A DNA stretch of 64,000 nt, from NCBI RefSeq assembly GCF_019084045.1, contig NZ_JAHRED010000003.1, forward strand, positions 124,001-188,000. The letters run 5' to 3'. Positions 16,789 to 26,228 of this stretch are shown in pieces. The notes beneath the pieces were generated by a model. It had not been told where the DNA came from, did not search any database, and saw only the letters and a list, made by a program, of their open reading frames with translations. A program made the position numbers and the translations under genes. Each line of letters opens with the position of its first letter. Within the stretch, counting starts at the first letter, position 1. The stretch comes from Paeniglutamicibacter quisquiliarum (GTDB lineage Bacteria > Actinomycetota > Actinomycetes > Actinomycetales > Micrococcaceae).

Positions 16789-18312
16789 ATGACCAGCAGT
16801 CACACGCAAGACACCACCGAAACACCGAAACTCAAGAAGGTCCTGGGCCGTTGGGACACCCTCGCCATCGGCGTGGGAGCCATGATTGGCTTCGGCTGGG
16901 TGGTGCTCACGGGTGACTGGATCACCACCGCCGGCCCGCTCGGCGCCTCCCTGGCCATGGTCGTCGGCGGCGGCATCATGGCCGTGGTCGGGCTGACCTA
17001 CGCAGAACTGGTCGCCGCGATGCCGCGGGCCGGAGGCGAGCACAACTACCTGCTACGCGCCATGGGCGCCCGCTGGTCCTTCGCCGGGTCCTGGGCCATC
17101 GTCGGCGGCTACATCACCATCGTCGCCTTCGAGGCGGTGGCCCTGCCCAAGACGGCGCTGTACCTCTTCCCCGACCTGAACCGCATCAAGCTCTGGGACA
17201 TCGCCGGCTCCGAGGTCTACCTGACCTGGGCGCTGGTCGGCGTGCTCGGCGCGGTGGTCATCACCGCCATCAACATCCGCGGCATCAAGACCGCCGGGGT
17301 GGTGCAGACCTTCGTGGTGCTCTTCCTCTTCGCCATCGGCGCGGTGCTGCTCTTCGGTTCCTTCGCCGGCGGATCCACCCAAACCATGGAGCCGTTCTTC
17401 AGCAACGGGGTTGCCGGGTTCTTCGGGGTGATGATCATCGTGCCGTTCATGTTCGTGGGCTTCGACGTCATCCCGCAATCGGCCGAGGAATGCGACATCG
17501 AACCGCGGCGCATCGGCAAGTACGTCGTGATCGCCGTCCTCATCGCCACCGCCTGGTACGTCATGGTCATCCTGGCCACCTCCTCCGGCATGGGCGCCGC
17601 GGCGCTGGCCGGCTCCGAACTGGCCACCGCCGATGCCATGGGCGCGCTTTTCGGCTCGGAGATGATGGCAAAGGTGCTGATCTCAGGCGGCATCGCCGGA
17701 ATCCTCACCTCCTGGAACTCGCTGCTGATGGGCGCCTCCCGTCTGCTCTACGCCATGGCCGGCTCCGGCATGCTGCCGGGTTGGTTCGCGAAGCTGCACC
17801 CCAAGTACGGCACCCCGGTCAACGCCCTGCTGTTCATCGGCGGGCTCTCGGTGCTCGCCCCGTTCTTCGGTTCGGCCATGCTCGGCTGGCTGGTCGACTC
17901 CGGCTCGCCCTCGATCGTGATCGCCTACCTGCTGGTCGGGGTCGCCTTCGTGATCCTGCGCCGGCGCGAACCGATGATGGAGCGCCCGCTGCGCATCGGC
18001 GGGAAGGGCAACTTCGGCCAGGCCATCGGCGTCACCTCGGTGCTCTTCTGCGCCGCGCTGATCAGTCTCTACCTGCCGGGGATGCCCGCGGCCATCGGCA
18101 TCCAGCCGTGGCTGCTCTTCGGGGCCTGGTGGGTCCTGGGCTTCGTCTTCCTGTTGCGGGTGCCGCGCGGTGTGGTCCCGGGCATCGACGCCGAGGAGGA
18201 ACTGCTCACCCGCCTGGCGATGCGCAAGGCCGCCAAGGCGGAGGCCGTCTACGGCCAGGCCCCGCCGGCGGTGCCGGCCAGGAACAACGTGAAGGACTCG
18301 GAACACGCATGA
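16789..18312 (+). CDS. APC-family amino acid/amine permease
   Basis: A 507-residue inner-membrane carrier with about 12 segments. The APC signature is WDTLAIGVGAMIGFGWVVLTG at residues 20-40, followed by LTYAELVAAMPRAGGEHNYLL. The ATG at 16789 has GGAAGGA upstream. Its stop overlaps the CoA-transferase start (ATGA), so uptake and CoA activation are translated together. In this operon 5-aminovalerate, GABA, lysine or glutarate are plausible cargoes. Confidence 0.85.
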   Translation: MTSSHTQDTTETPKLKKVLGRWDTLAIGVGAMIGFGWVVLTGDWITTAGPLGASLAMVVGGGIMAVVGLTYAELVAAMPRAGGEHNYLLRAMGARWSFAGSWAIVGGYITIVAFEAVALPKTALYLFPDLNRIKLWDIAGSEVYLTWALVGVLGAVVITAINIRGIKTAGVVQTFVVLFLFAIGAVLLFGSFAGGSTQTMEPFFSNGVAGFFGVMIIVPFMFVGFDVIPQSAEECDIEPRRIGKYVVIAVLIATAWYVMVILATSSGMGAAALAGSELATADAMGALFGSEMMAKVLISGGIAGILTSWNSLLMGASRLLYAMAGSGMLPGWFAKLHPKYGTPVNALLFIGGLSVLAPFFGSAMLGWLVDSGSPSIVIAYLLVGVAFVILRRREPMMERPLRIGGKGNFGQAIGVTSVLFCAALISLYLPGMPAAIGIQPWLLFGAWWVLGFVFLLRVPRGVVPGIDAEEELLTRLAMRKAAKAEAVYGQAPPAVPARNNVKDSEHA

Positions 18313-19508
18313 ACAAGATCCGTCCCCTCGAGGGAATCATCGTCGCGGACTTCTCCCGGGTCCTGGCCGGACCGCTGTGCACCATGACGCTGGCCGACAT
18401 GGGTGCAACCGTCATCAAGGTCGAGCGTCCCGGGACCGGGGACGACACCCGCAGCTGGGGGCCGCCGTTCTCCGCCACCGGCTCCACCTACTTCGAGTCG
18501 GTGAACCGCAACAAGCAGTCGGTCGCCCTTGACCTCACCGATCCGGCGGACCGCGAGGTGGCACGGGAATTGGCGCTGCGCGCCGACGTGCTGGTGGAGA
18601 ACTTCAAGCCCGGCGGCATGGACAAGCTGGGGCTGGGGTATGCGGAGCTCTCGGCACTGAACCCGGGGCTGGTCTATGCCTCGATTTCCGGATTCGGGTC
18701 CGCCGGCGGGGCGCACCTGCCCGGCTACGACTTCATCGTCCAGGCCCTGGGCGGGCTGATGTCCATCACCGGCGAGGCCGGGGAGGAGCCCATGAAGGCA
18801 GGGGTCGCGCTGGTGGACGTGCTCACCGCCAAGGACGCAAGCATCGGGGTGCTGGCGGCGCTGCACGCCCGCGCCTCCTCCGGCACCGGCGCCCACGTGG
18901 AGGTCAACCTGCTCTCCAGCCTGCAGGGCGCGCTGGCCAACCAGGGCCAGGCCTACCTGGGGGCGGGCAAGGTTGCCGCTCGCATGGGCAACGAGCACCC
19001 CTCGATCGTGCCCTACCAGTTGCTGTCATGCGCCGACGGATCGGTGGCGGTGGCCTGCGGCAACGACGGCCAGTTTGCCAGGCTCTGCGCCGAGATCGGA
19101 AAACCGGAGTTGGCCGAGGACTCCCGCTTCGCCACCAACTCGGCCCGCGTGGCCCATCGCGAAAAACTCATCCCGTTGCTTGAGGACGCGCTGGGCGCGG
19201 ACACCGGGGCGAGGTGGCAGACCCGGTTCACCGCCGTGGGCGTGCCGGCGGGCAAGGTCGCGGGCATCGACGAGGGCCTGGACTACGCCGAATCCCTGGG
19301 ACTGGACCCGGTCATCGAGGTGCACAACTCGCAAGGGGACACCGTGGGCAGGCAGGTGCGCCACCCGATCACCTGGACCCCGGCGCTGGATGCCCCTGCC
19401 ATGGCGCCGCCGCAGCTGGGCGAACACACCGAAACCGTCCGGGCCTGGCTGGGCAGCGACGCGGAATCGATGGCGGAGTTCCAGTCCCTAGCCCAGCCCC
19501 GGCCCTGA
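18309..19508 (+). CDS. class III (CaiB/BaiF) CoA-transferase, probably for glutarate
   Basis: A 399-residue cytosolic CoA-transferase. It begins RPLEGIIVADFSRVLAGPLCTMTLADMGATVIKVE, diagnostic for family III, with the catalytic Asp expected in PGYDFIVQALGG (about residue 140). Family members include succinyl-CoA:glutarate CoA-transferase and formyl/oxalyl-CoA transferases. Its permease partner and the glutaryl-CoA dehydrogenase 3 kb away favour glutarate as acceptor. Its 3' end overlaps the convergent PucR gene by 21 nt. Confidence 0.85.
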   Translation: MNKIRPLEGIIVADFSRVLAGPLCTMTLADMGATVIKVERPGTGDDTRSWGPPFSATGSTYFESVNRNKQSVALDLTDPADREVARELALRADVLVENFKPGGMDKLGLGYAELSALNPGLVYASISGFGSAGGAHLPGYDFIVQALGGLMSITGEAGEEPMKAGVALVDVLTAKDASIGVLAALHARASSGTGAHVEVNLLSSLQGALANQGQAYLGAGKVAARMGNEHPSIVPYQLLSCADGSVAVACGNDGQFARLCAEIGKPELAEDSRFATNSARVAHREKLIPLLEDALGADTGARWQTRFTAVGVPAGKVAGIDEGLDYAESLGLDPVIEVHNSQGDTVGRQVRHPITWTPALDAPAMAPPQLGEHTETVRAWLGSDAESMAEFQSLAQPRP

Positions 19509-21041
19509 GGTCTCGCGGCGCAGCGCCAGCCACAGATGCGCCGCGACATCCGGGTCGTCCAGGTCCACGCCAATGAGCGTGGTGGCCACCGAAATCCGGT
19601 GGCGCAGGGAATTGCGGTGGATGCCCAGGGCCCGTGCCGCATCCTCCCAGGTGCCGCGCGCCGCGAGGTAGGCGCGCACCGTGCCCAACAGGTCGGCGCG
19701 GTGGTAGTCGGCCAGCAGGCGAACCCAGCCGGCGGCCTTGGCATCCTCGCTGGCGTTGACCGCAACCAGCCGTCCGGCCGGGGCCTGCAGCGTGGCCCGG
19801 CGCAACACCGCAAGGTTGCCCGGGATCTCTCCCAGGCTCACGGGGTCGCCCAGCGCGGCGGCCAGCGATCCGGAGACCTCGGGGTCGGCCAGGGCAGGCA
19901 GCCCCAACAGGGCATTTTGCTCCAGGGACTCGCCGGGCCCGTCCGCGGGCTTGCTGCCGATCCCGGAGGCCGGCAGTACCAGGTAAAGGACCTCGTCCTG
20001 GACGTGGCGCAGCGTGCAGGCATCCACCGCGGCGGACAGGTCCGGCAACCCCGGATCCGCGAGAAGCCGGGCCGCGGCCCGTGCCGCCAGCCCCGGGTCG
20101 TCCCCGGGTGAGAGCCTGATGCCCAGCAGGCGGACCCGGTTGGGAAGCTCGGCCAGTCCCAGGTCCTCGGCCACCATGTGGGCCGCCTCGGTCTGCCCGT
20201 GCAGCAGCAGCTTGGTCGTCGCGGCGCCCAGCGCATGGGCGGTGCCGACGACCACCTCGCGCTGCCTGGCCCGCAGGGCCAGCAACGTGGAGACCGTCAT
20301 GATGATCTGCCGGTCGGCGCGGGTCAGCGTGCGCCCCGAGCCGATGCACAGGAACCCGTGGATCCGCGCACCGAGCAGGATCGGGTACAACACCACCGGC
20401 TGGCCGTGGAGCTCAAACGTGGCGGCCGAGGGGACGCCTGCCTTGTTGAAGCGAATCGACTCGGCGCGCAGGTCCTCGACCAGGGCGCTTGCGGAGGCGG
20501 GCCACACGGTCTCGGTTCCGGCATCCGCCGGAAGATAGGCGGCCCAGCCGCCGAGCGCCTGGGCGAGTCCGCGGACCACTGCGCTGGTGGCGTCGGGGCG
20601 CATGGCCGCCCGGGCCAGCGCCGTTTGCGTGCCGAGCGAATCCATGAGGTTGGCGGTGTCGTCCCGGGTGGACAGCCGCCAATATGCGCGCGAGACATGC
20701 TGGAACGGCACCCCGTCGGGGACGATCGCCAGCTCGATGCCCGCCGCGCGGCTGGCGGCCAGTACGTGCCCGGGCACCTGCTTCAGCCATGGGCCCAGGC
20801 CCAGCCCCACGGCACGAACCTCCTTTGACCCGAGCCGCTTCATGTATGCGAGCGAGAGCGCCGCCGACTTTGCGAAGGGCATGCCGGTGGTCAGCAACAG
20901 CTCGCCGCCCTCCAGGTACGGGGTGGGGTCCTCCAGCTCGGAGACATGGACTCCCGTCACCGGCTTGGCGCTGAATTCGGACCCGGGGCTGGGCACAAGT
21001 TCGGGTCCGAGTTCGGCACCCAACTGCAACAAGGAAATCAT
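19488..21041 (-). CDS. PucR-family transcriptional regulator
   Basis: A 517-residue regulator. The PucR N-terminal domain spans about residues 1-125 (YLEGGELLLTTGMPF), then a GGDEF/GAF-like middle. A C-terminal PucR helix-turn-helix (RGTWEDAARALGIHRNSLRHRI) lies around 460-490. No Shine-Dalgarno precedes ATG 21041, and GATAAT lies about 10 nt upstream on that strand, so the mRNA may be leaderless. It is divergent from gabT and convergent with the CoA-transferase, so it probably senses a pathway compound and controls both arms. Confidence 0.87.
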   Translation of the reverse strand: MISLLQLGAELGPELVPSPGSEFSAKPVTGVHVSELEDPTPYLEGGELLLTTGMPFAKSAALSLAYMKRLGSKEVRAVGLGLGPWLKQVPGHVLAASRAAGIELAIVPDGVPFQHVSRAYWRLSTRDDTANLMDSLGTQTALARAAMRPDATSAVVRGLAQALGGWAAYLPADAGTETVWPASASALVEDLRAESIRFNKAGVPSAATFELHGQPVVLYPILLGARIHGFLCIGSGRTLTRADRQIIMTVSTLLALRARQREVVVGTAHALGAATTKLLLHGQTEAAHMVAEDLGLAELPNRVRLLGIRLSPGDDPGLAARAAARLLADPGLPDLSAAVDACTLRHVQDEVLYLVLPASGIGSKPADGPGESLEQNALLGLPALADPEVSGSLAAALGDPVSLGEIPGNLAVLRRATLQAPAGRLVAVNASEDAKAAGWVRLLADYHRADLLGTVRAYLAARGTWEDAARALGIHRNSLRHRISVATTLIGVDLDDPDVAAHLWLALRRETSGPGLG

Positions 21042-21048
21042 GGGTTGA

Positions 21049-21104
21049 ATTATCCAACAGAGTGGGTCGTGTTGGGCAAATCATCCAATGACGTGTGTCA
21101 CGTC
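21049..21104. promoter_or_regulatory. divergent pucR/gabT control region
   Basis: Contains GACGTG-TGT-CACGTC (21090-21104, perfect 6-3-6), CCAACA...TGTTGG (21054-21059 and 21070-21075), and a direct repeat AATTATCCAAC / AATCATCCAAT about 30 nt apart. Which of these is the PucR site cannot be decided by eye. Confidence 0.45.
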
Positions 21105-21123
21105 CTGGCATAACGTGGAGCCC

Positions 21124-22485
21124 ATGACCGAAACACTTCTGGCCGTTGACGCCGAGACGCTCCCGCAGACCCGCCACCTTGCCACCTCCATCCCCGGCCC
21201 GCGCTCCACGGCCCTGCACGCCGAACGCACCGCACAGGTGACCAACGGCTTCGGCATCACCCTGCCGGTCTTCGTGGCCCGCGCGGACGGCGGAATCGTC
21301 GAGGACGTCGACGGCAACCGGCTCATCGACTTCGCCTCCGGCATTGCCGTGACCTCGCTGGGCGCCAGCAACAAGCGCGTGGCAGAACGCGTTGCCGCGC
21401 AGCTGGACGCCTTCACCCACACCTGCTTCATGGTCACCGAATACGAATCCTTCACCCAGGTCTGCAAGTGGCTCAACGCCAACACCCCCGGCGACTTCGA
21501 CAAGCGCACCGGGCTGTTCTCCACCGGCGCCGAGGCCGTGGAAAACGCCGTCAAGATCGCCCGTGCCGCCACCGGACGGCCCAACGTGTTGGTCTTCGAC
21601 GAGGCCTACCACGGCCGCTCTCTGCTTACCATGGCCATGACCGCCAAGGTCAACCCCTACAAGCTGAACTTCGGTCCGCTTCCCGCGGAGATCATCCGCG
21701 CCGCCTCGGCCAACCCGCTGCGTCCCGCCGAGGGCCTCGAGTCCGGCGCCGAAGCGGCACTGGAATCCGTGGAGGCCACCATCCTGGAACACGGCGCGGA
21801 CACCTTCGCCGCCATGGTCATCGAGCCGATCCAGGGCGAGGGCGGCTTCATCGTCCCGGCCGCCGGCTTCATCCCGGGCCTGCGCAAACTCGCCGACAAG
21901 TACGGCATCGTGCTGGTCATCGACGAAATCCAGGCCGGCATGGGCCGCACCGGAACGCTCTTCGCCTCCGAACACGAGGGCGTTGCGGGGGACATGATCC
22001 TCACCGCCAAGGCACTGGCCAACGGCGTCCCGCTCTCCGCCGTCACCGGACGCACCGAGCTGATGAACGCGCCGCACGCCGGGGGACTGGGCGGCACCTA
22101 TGCCGGAAACCCGCTGGCCTGCGAGGCCGCGCTGGCGGTCTTCGAGCAGTTCGAGGACGGATCACTGCTGGCCAACGCCCGCCACATCGAGGCGGTCGCC
22201 CGCGAAATCCTTGAGCCGTTGCTTTCCTCCACCGGCATCGTTGCCGAGGTCCGCGGCCGCGGCGCCATGCTCGCCATCGAACTGGCCGACGCCGGGACCC
22301 TGGCCCCGCGCGCGGATAAGGCCAAGGAGATCTCCGCCGCCTGCCACGCCGCCGGTGTGCTCACCCTGACCTGCGGCACCCACGGCAACGTCGTGCGCCT
22401 GCTGCCCCCGCTGGTCATCGGCGAGGAGCTGCTGCGCGACGGGCTGGACGTGCTCGCCCAGGCAATCACCGACGCCGCCAACTAG
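21124..22485 (+). CDS. gabT: 4-aminobutyrate/5-aminovalerate transaminase
   Basis: A 453-residue PLP enzyme of class III (omega) aminotransferases. VFDEAYHGRS, VIDEIQAGMGRTG (PLP-binding Asp) and LTAKALANGVPLSA (Schiff-base Lys) are the core motifs. GGTYAGNPLACEAAL is typical of GABA:2-oxoglutarate transaminases. The enzyme would convert GABA to succinic semialdehyde, or 5-aminovalerate to glutarate semialdehyde. The glutaryl-CoA dehydrogenase directly downstream favours the C5 substrate here. It is first in the rightward operon. Confidence 0.88.
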   Translation: MTETLLAVDAETLPQTRHLATSIPGPRSTALHAERTAQVTNGFGITLPVFVARADGGIVEDVDGNRLIDFASGIAVTSLGASNKRVAERVAAQLDAFTHTCFMVTEYESFTQVCKWLNANTPGDFDKRTGLFSTGAEAVENAVKIARAATGRPNVLVFDEAYHGRSLLTMAMTAKVNPYKLNFGPLPAEIIRAASANPLRPAEGLESGAEAALESVEATILEHGADTFAAMVIEPIQGEGGFIVPAAGFIPGLRKLADKYGIVLVIDEIQAGMGRTGTLFASEHEGVAGDMILTAKALANGVPLSAVTGRTELMNAPHAGGLGGTYAGNPLACEAALAVFEQFEDGSLLANARHIEAVAREILEPLLSSTGIVAEVRGRGAMLAIELADAGTLAPRADKAKEISAACHAAGVLTLTCGTHGNVVRLLPPLVIGEELLRDGLDVLAQAITDAAN

Positions 22486-22527
22486 CACCGGACCACTTCA
22501 CCCCCCCCGAACTTTTTGGAGAACACC

Positions 22528-23721
22528 ATGACCCTCACCATGCACGACCACGAAACCCACCAGTTGGACCCGGCGGATTTGATCAACTTCGATGCGCTGC
22601 TCACCGCCGAGGAGCTCGCGCTGCGTTCCAAGGTGCGGACCTTCGTCGACGAGGCCATCAAGCCGAACATCGCCGGTTGGTACGCCGACGCGGTCTTCCC
22701 GCTGGAGATCGTCCCGGAAATGGCCAAGCTCGGCCTGCTGGGCATGCACTTGAAGGGCTATGGCTGCGCCGGGGGCACCGCGGTGGAGTACGGATTGGCA
22801 GGTTCCGAGCTGGAGGCAGGGGACTCGGGGCTGCGCACCTTCGTCTCGGTGCAGGGTTCGCTGGCCATGAGCGCGATCTACAAGCACGGCTCCGAGGAAC
22901 AGAAGCAGGAGTGGCTGCCGAAGATGGCGGCGGGGCAGGCCATCGGCTGCTTCGGGCTGACCGAGCCCACTGCCGGCTCTGACCCCTCGGCGATGAAGAC
23001 CTTCGCCCGCAAGGACGGGAACGACTGGGTCATCAACGGCACCAAGCGCTGGATCGGGCTGGCAAACGTCGCCCAGGTCGCGGTCATCTGGGCACAGACC
23101 GACGAGGGCATCCGCGGTTTTGTGGTCCCCACCCAGACCGCCGGGTTCAAGGCGACCCCGATCGAGCCCAAGCTCTCGATGCGCGCCTCCATCCAGTGCG
23201 AGATCGAGCTGACCGACGTGCGCCTGCCCGCGACCGCGGTGCTGCCGAACGTCACGGGGCTAAAGGGACCGTTCTCCTGCCTGAATGAGGCCCGCTACGG
23301 CATCATCTGGGGCGCCATGGGAGCGGCCCGCGACTCCTTCGAGGATGCCCTGGCGTACTCGCAGCAGCGCATGCAGTTCGACAAGCCGCTGGCCGGGTAC
23401 CAGATGACCCAGCAGAAGCTGGTGGACATGGCCCTGGAAATCAACAAGGGCTACCTGCTGGCCCTGCACATCGGGCGCATGAAGGACGCAGGCACCCTGG
23501 ATCTGCACCAGATCTCGGTGGGCAAGCTCAACAACTGCCGCGAGGCCATCAAGATCGCCCGCGAGGCCCGCACCATCCTTGGCGGCAACGGCATCACCCT
23601 GGAGTACTCGCCTCTGCGCCACGCCAACAACCTGGAATCGGTGCGCACCTACGAGGGCACCGACGAGGTCCACACCCTCATCCTCGGAAACAAGCTCACC
23701 GGCGTCCCGGCCTTCCGCTAA
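22528..23721 (+). CDS. glutaryl-CoA dehydrogenase-type acyl-CoA dehydrogenase
   Basis: A 397-residue FAD enzyme. It carries CFGLTEPTAGSDPSAM and the C-terminal RTYEGTDEVHTLILGNKLTG, where the Glu in TYEGT is the catalytic base of this group. The glutaryl-CoA branch is suggested by overall similarity of the N- and C-terminal regions. The expected reaction is glutaryl-CoA to crotonyl-CoA plus CO2, passing electrons to ETF. GGAG precedes ATG 22528. It lies between gabT and the aldehyde dehydrogenase. Other short-chain acyl-CoA dehydrogenases remain possible. Confidence 0.83.
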   Translation: MTLTMHDHETHQLDPADLINFDALLTAEELALRSKVRTFVDEAIKPNIAGWYADAVFPLEIVPEMAKLGLLGMHLKGYGCAGGTAVEYGLAGSELEAGDSGLRTFVSVQGSLAMSAIYKHGSEEQKQEWLPKMAAGQAIGCFGLTEPTAGSDPSAMKTFARKDGNDWVINGTKRWIGLANVAQVAVIWAQTDEGIRGFVVPTQTAGFKATPIEPKLSMRASIQCEIELTDVRLPATAVLPNVTGLKGPFSCLNEARYGIIWGAMGAARDSFEDALAYSQQRMQFDKPLAGYQMTQQKLVDMALEINKGYLLALHIGRMKDAGTLDLHQISVGKLNNCREAIKIAREARTILGGNGITLEYSPLRHANNLESVRTYEGTDEVHTLILGNKLTGVPAFR

Positions 23722-23753
23722 ACAACCCCCACCATCGTTTCGAGAGGAACGCC

Positions 23754-25214
23754 ATGACCGAAACCATGACGCACACCGACACCGTTCCGCTGCGCCTGCT
23801 CATCGACGGGCAATGGATAGACGGCACCGGTGCGGGCCTGGAATCCACCTCGCCCGCGAACCCCGGGCACGTGGTCGCCGCCGGAGGCACCGCCACGGTG
23901 GACAACGTGCGCACCGCCGTGGCGGCCGCGCGTGCGGCGGCCACCGAATGGGCCGCAACCCCGATGGCCGAACGCGGGGGATACCTGGCCCGTGCCGCGG
24001 CGATCATCACGGCCAACGCCGACGCGTGGGGCGGCGAGCTGGCCCGCGAGGAAGGAAAGACCGCAGCGGAGGGCACCGGAGAGGTGCTGCGCGCCGCGCA
24101 GATCCTTTCTTATTACTCCGCCGAGTCCGACCGCCTGGCCGGGGAGGTCTTCTCCTCCCCGCGCCGCGGCGAGCAGATCCTGGTGACCCGCAAACCACTG
24201 GGCGTCGTTGGAGTCATCACCCCGTTCAACTTCCCCATCGCCATCCCGGCCTGGAAGATCGCCCCGGCACTGGTATTCGGCAACACCGTGGTGTGGAAGC
24301 CCGCCTCCACCGTGCCGCTGCTGGCCATGCGCCTGACCCAGGCCCTCGTGGAGGCCGGCCTGCCGGCCGGCGTGTTGAACCTCGTCATCGGATCCGGTGC
24401 GCTGGGCAACGAGATCGTGAACCACCCGGAGCTTGACGGGCTCACCTTCACCGGCTCCACGGGAGTGGGCCGCAAGCTCGCCGCCGCAGCCGCCGGACGG
24501 GGCGTGCCGATCCAGGCGGAAATGGGCGGCAAGAATGCCTCGGTCGTGCTCGAGGACGCGGATCTTGAGCTCGCCGTGGAACAGGTGCTCCTCGGCGCCT
24601 TCCGCTCCACCGGGCAGAAGTGCACCGCCACCTCGCGGCTGATCCTGCAGGAGAAAATTGCCGATGCGTTCCTGGCGCGCCTGTGCCAACGCCTCGGCGA
24701 GTGGAAAACCGGGGACCCGACGGATTCCTCCGTGCACATGGGGCCGGTGGTTTCGGGTGCGGCCGCGGAGCAGATCCGTGCGGGCATCGCCGCCTCGATC
24801 GCCCAAGGTGCTCGCCTAGCCTTCGAGGGCGATATCGCGGGCCTGGGGGACGCCTTCGTGGCCCCGACCGTCCTGGAGCTGCCGACCGGGGAGAACAATG
24901 CCTGGCGCGAGGAGTTCTTCGGTCCCGTGCTGGCCGTGCGCCGGGCGCCAACCACCGAGCAGGCGTTCGAGCTGGCCAACGATTCGGAATATGGACTGAG
25001 CTGTGCGCTGTTCACCCGGGACCTCTCCAAGGCGCTGGCGGCCATGGAACAAATCGATGTGGGCGTCCTGCACGTGAATTCGGAATCGGCCGGAGCGGAC
25101 CCGCACGTGCCCTTCGGCGGGGCCAAGAAGAGCGGCTACGGGCCCAAGGAACAGGGCGGTGCGGCGAAGGAATTCTTCACCCACACCACCACGGTGTACC
25201 TGCGCGGAGCGTAG
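23754..25214 (+). CDS. NAD(P)+-dependent semialdehyde dehydrogenase
   Basis: A 486-residue aldehyde dehydrogenase. E256 (QAEMGGKNASVV) is the general base and C290 (STGQKCTATSR) the nucleophile. The sequence around C290 resembles the 2-oxoglutarate-semialdehyde dehydrogenase group more than classical GabD. In this operon it would oxidise glutarate semialdehyde to glutarate. GAGAGGA lies upstream of the ATG. A large hairpin follows, so the HAD gene downstream may have separate or reduced transcription. Confidence 0.85.
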   Translation: MTETMTHTDTVPLRLLIDGQWIDGTGAGLESTSPANPGHVVAAGGTATVDNVRTAVAAARAAATEWAATPMAERGGYLARAAAIITANADAWGGELAREEGKTAAEGTGEVLRAAQILSYYSAESDRLAGEVFSSPRRGEQILVTRKPLGVVGVITPFNFPIAIPAWKIAPALVFGNTVVWKPASTVPLLAMRLTQALVEAGLPAGVLNLVIGSGALGNEIVNHPELDGLTFTGSTGVGRKLAAAAAGRGVPIQAEMGGKNASVVLEDADLELAVEQVLLGAFRSTGQKCTATSRLILQEKIADAFLARLCQRLGEWKTGDPTDSSVHMGPVVSGAAAEQIRAGIAASIAQGARLAFEGDIAGLGDAFVAPTVLELPTGENNAWREEFFGPVLAVRRAPTTEQAFELANDSEYGLSCALFTRDLSKALAAMEQIDVGVLHVNSESAGADPHVPFGGAKKSGYGPKEQGGAAKEFFTHTTTVYLRGA

Positions 25215-25224
25215 GAAACCAAGT

Positions 25225-25274
25225 TCGGGGCACCCGCCGTCATCCAGCCTGGCCGGATGCGGCGGGTGCCCCGA
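25225..25274 (+). terminator. large hairpin between the aldehyde dehydrogenase and HAD genes
   Basis: TCGGGGCACCCGCCG (25225-25239) pairs with CGGCGGGTGCCCCGA (25260-25274). An inner CATCC/GGATG stem extends it with one bulged T. No U-tract. Confidence 0.6.
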
Positions 25275-25349
25275 GTCATGTCTAGGATTGGCAACGGGCA
25301 TGGCAGAAACGTGAGCCAGCGAACAATTGACGAAAGTGCGGAGCCAAGA

Positions 25350-26228
25350 ATGAGCGTAGAGACCGGCATCGAGAACATTTCCACCATCCTGGTCATTGGC
25401 GCGGGCACCATGGGACGGCAGATCGCGATGACCGCGGCCCTGGCCGGGTACGCGACCACCATCCAGGACATCTCCGCCGACGGCCTCGCCGCGGCGCGCG
25501 CCGAACTCGAGGGCTGGGCGGCCTCGCGGGTGGCCAAGGGCAAGCTGGAGAAGGCTGCGGCCACCGCGGCCCTGGACGCACTGGCCTACAGCACCGACCT
25601 GGACGAGGCTGCCGCCAACGCCGACTTCGTCATCGAGGCCGCCACCGAGCGCCTGGAGATCAAGACGGCGATCTTCGAAAAGCTCGGCGTGCTGGCCCCG
25701 GCCCACGCCATCCTGGCCACCAACTCCTCGACCCTCGGCTCCTCCAAGGTCGCGGCGGCCACCGGTCGGCCGGCACAGGTCTGCAACATGCACTTCTTCA
25801 ACCCGGCCCTGGTCATGAAGTGCGTCGAGGTGGTCCGCCACGGGGAAACCAGCGACGCGACCGTGGCCACCACCATGGAGCTGGCCCGGCGCCTGGGCAA
25901 GGAGCCGGTGCTGATCAACCGCGAGATCCCCGGCTTCATCGCCAACCGCCTGATGGGCGCGATCCAGCGCGAGGCGCTGTTCCTGGCCGATGAGGGCATT
26001 GCCAGCATCGAGGACATCGACACCACCGCCCGCACGGCGCTGGGCCACCCGATGGGTCCGTTTGCGCTGATGGACATGGTCGGGCTGGACGTCATCGACT
26101 TCATCGCCCAGGCCACCCACGCGGAGACCGGCGCGGCCGAGGACGCCCCCAACGAGCGGATCGCGGCACTGGTGGCCGAGGGCAAGCTGGGCCGCAAGTC
26201 CGGCGCCGGGTTCTACCACTACGCCTAG
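25350..26228 (+). CDS. 3-hydroxyacyl-CoA (3-hydroxybutyryl-CoA) dehydrogenase
   Basis: A 292-residue NAD-dependent enzyme of the HAD family. ILVIGAGTMGRQIA is the dinucleotide motif, NMHFFNPALVMKCVEVV carries the catalytic His, and IPGFIANRLMGAI is the conserved helix. ATG 25350 has GGAG 7 nt upstream; a GTG at 25311 is possible. It would take 3-hydroxybutyryl-CoA from crotonyl-CoA hydration to acetoacetyl-CoA, completing the glutarate branch. The crotonase it requires is not in this operon. Confidence 0.87.
   Translation: MSVETGIENISTILVIGAGTMGRQIAMTAALAGYATTIQDISADGLAAARAELEGWAASRVAKGKLEKAAATAALDALAYSTDLDEAAANADFVIEAATERLEIKTAIFEKLGVLAPAHAILATNSSTLGSSKVAAATGRPAQVCNMHFFNPALVMKCVEVVRHGETSDATVATTMELARRLGKEPVLINREIPGFIANRLMGAIQREALFLADEGIASIEDIDTTARTALGHPMGPFALMDMVGLDVIDFIAQATHAETGAAEDAPNERIAALVAEGKLGRKSGAGFYHYA

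Noticed and set aside
17490-18308. N-terminal extension of the CoA-transferase frame
   Set aside because: It lies inside the permease gene in another frame. The family start motif begins at 18309 with an ATGA overlap.
20413-22077. 554-codon minus-strand frame spanning pucR and gabT
   Set aside because: Overlaps two well-supported genes and has no family motif.
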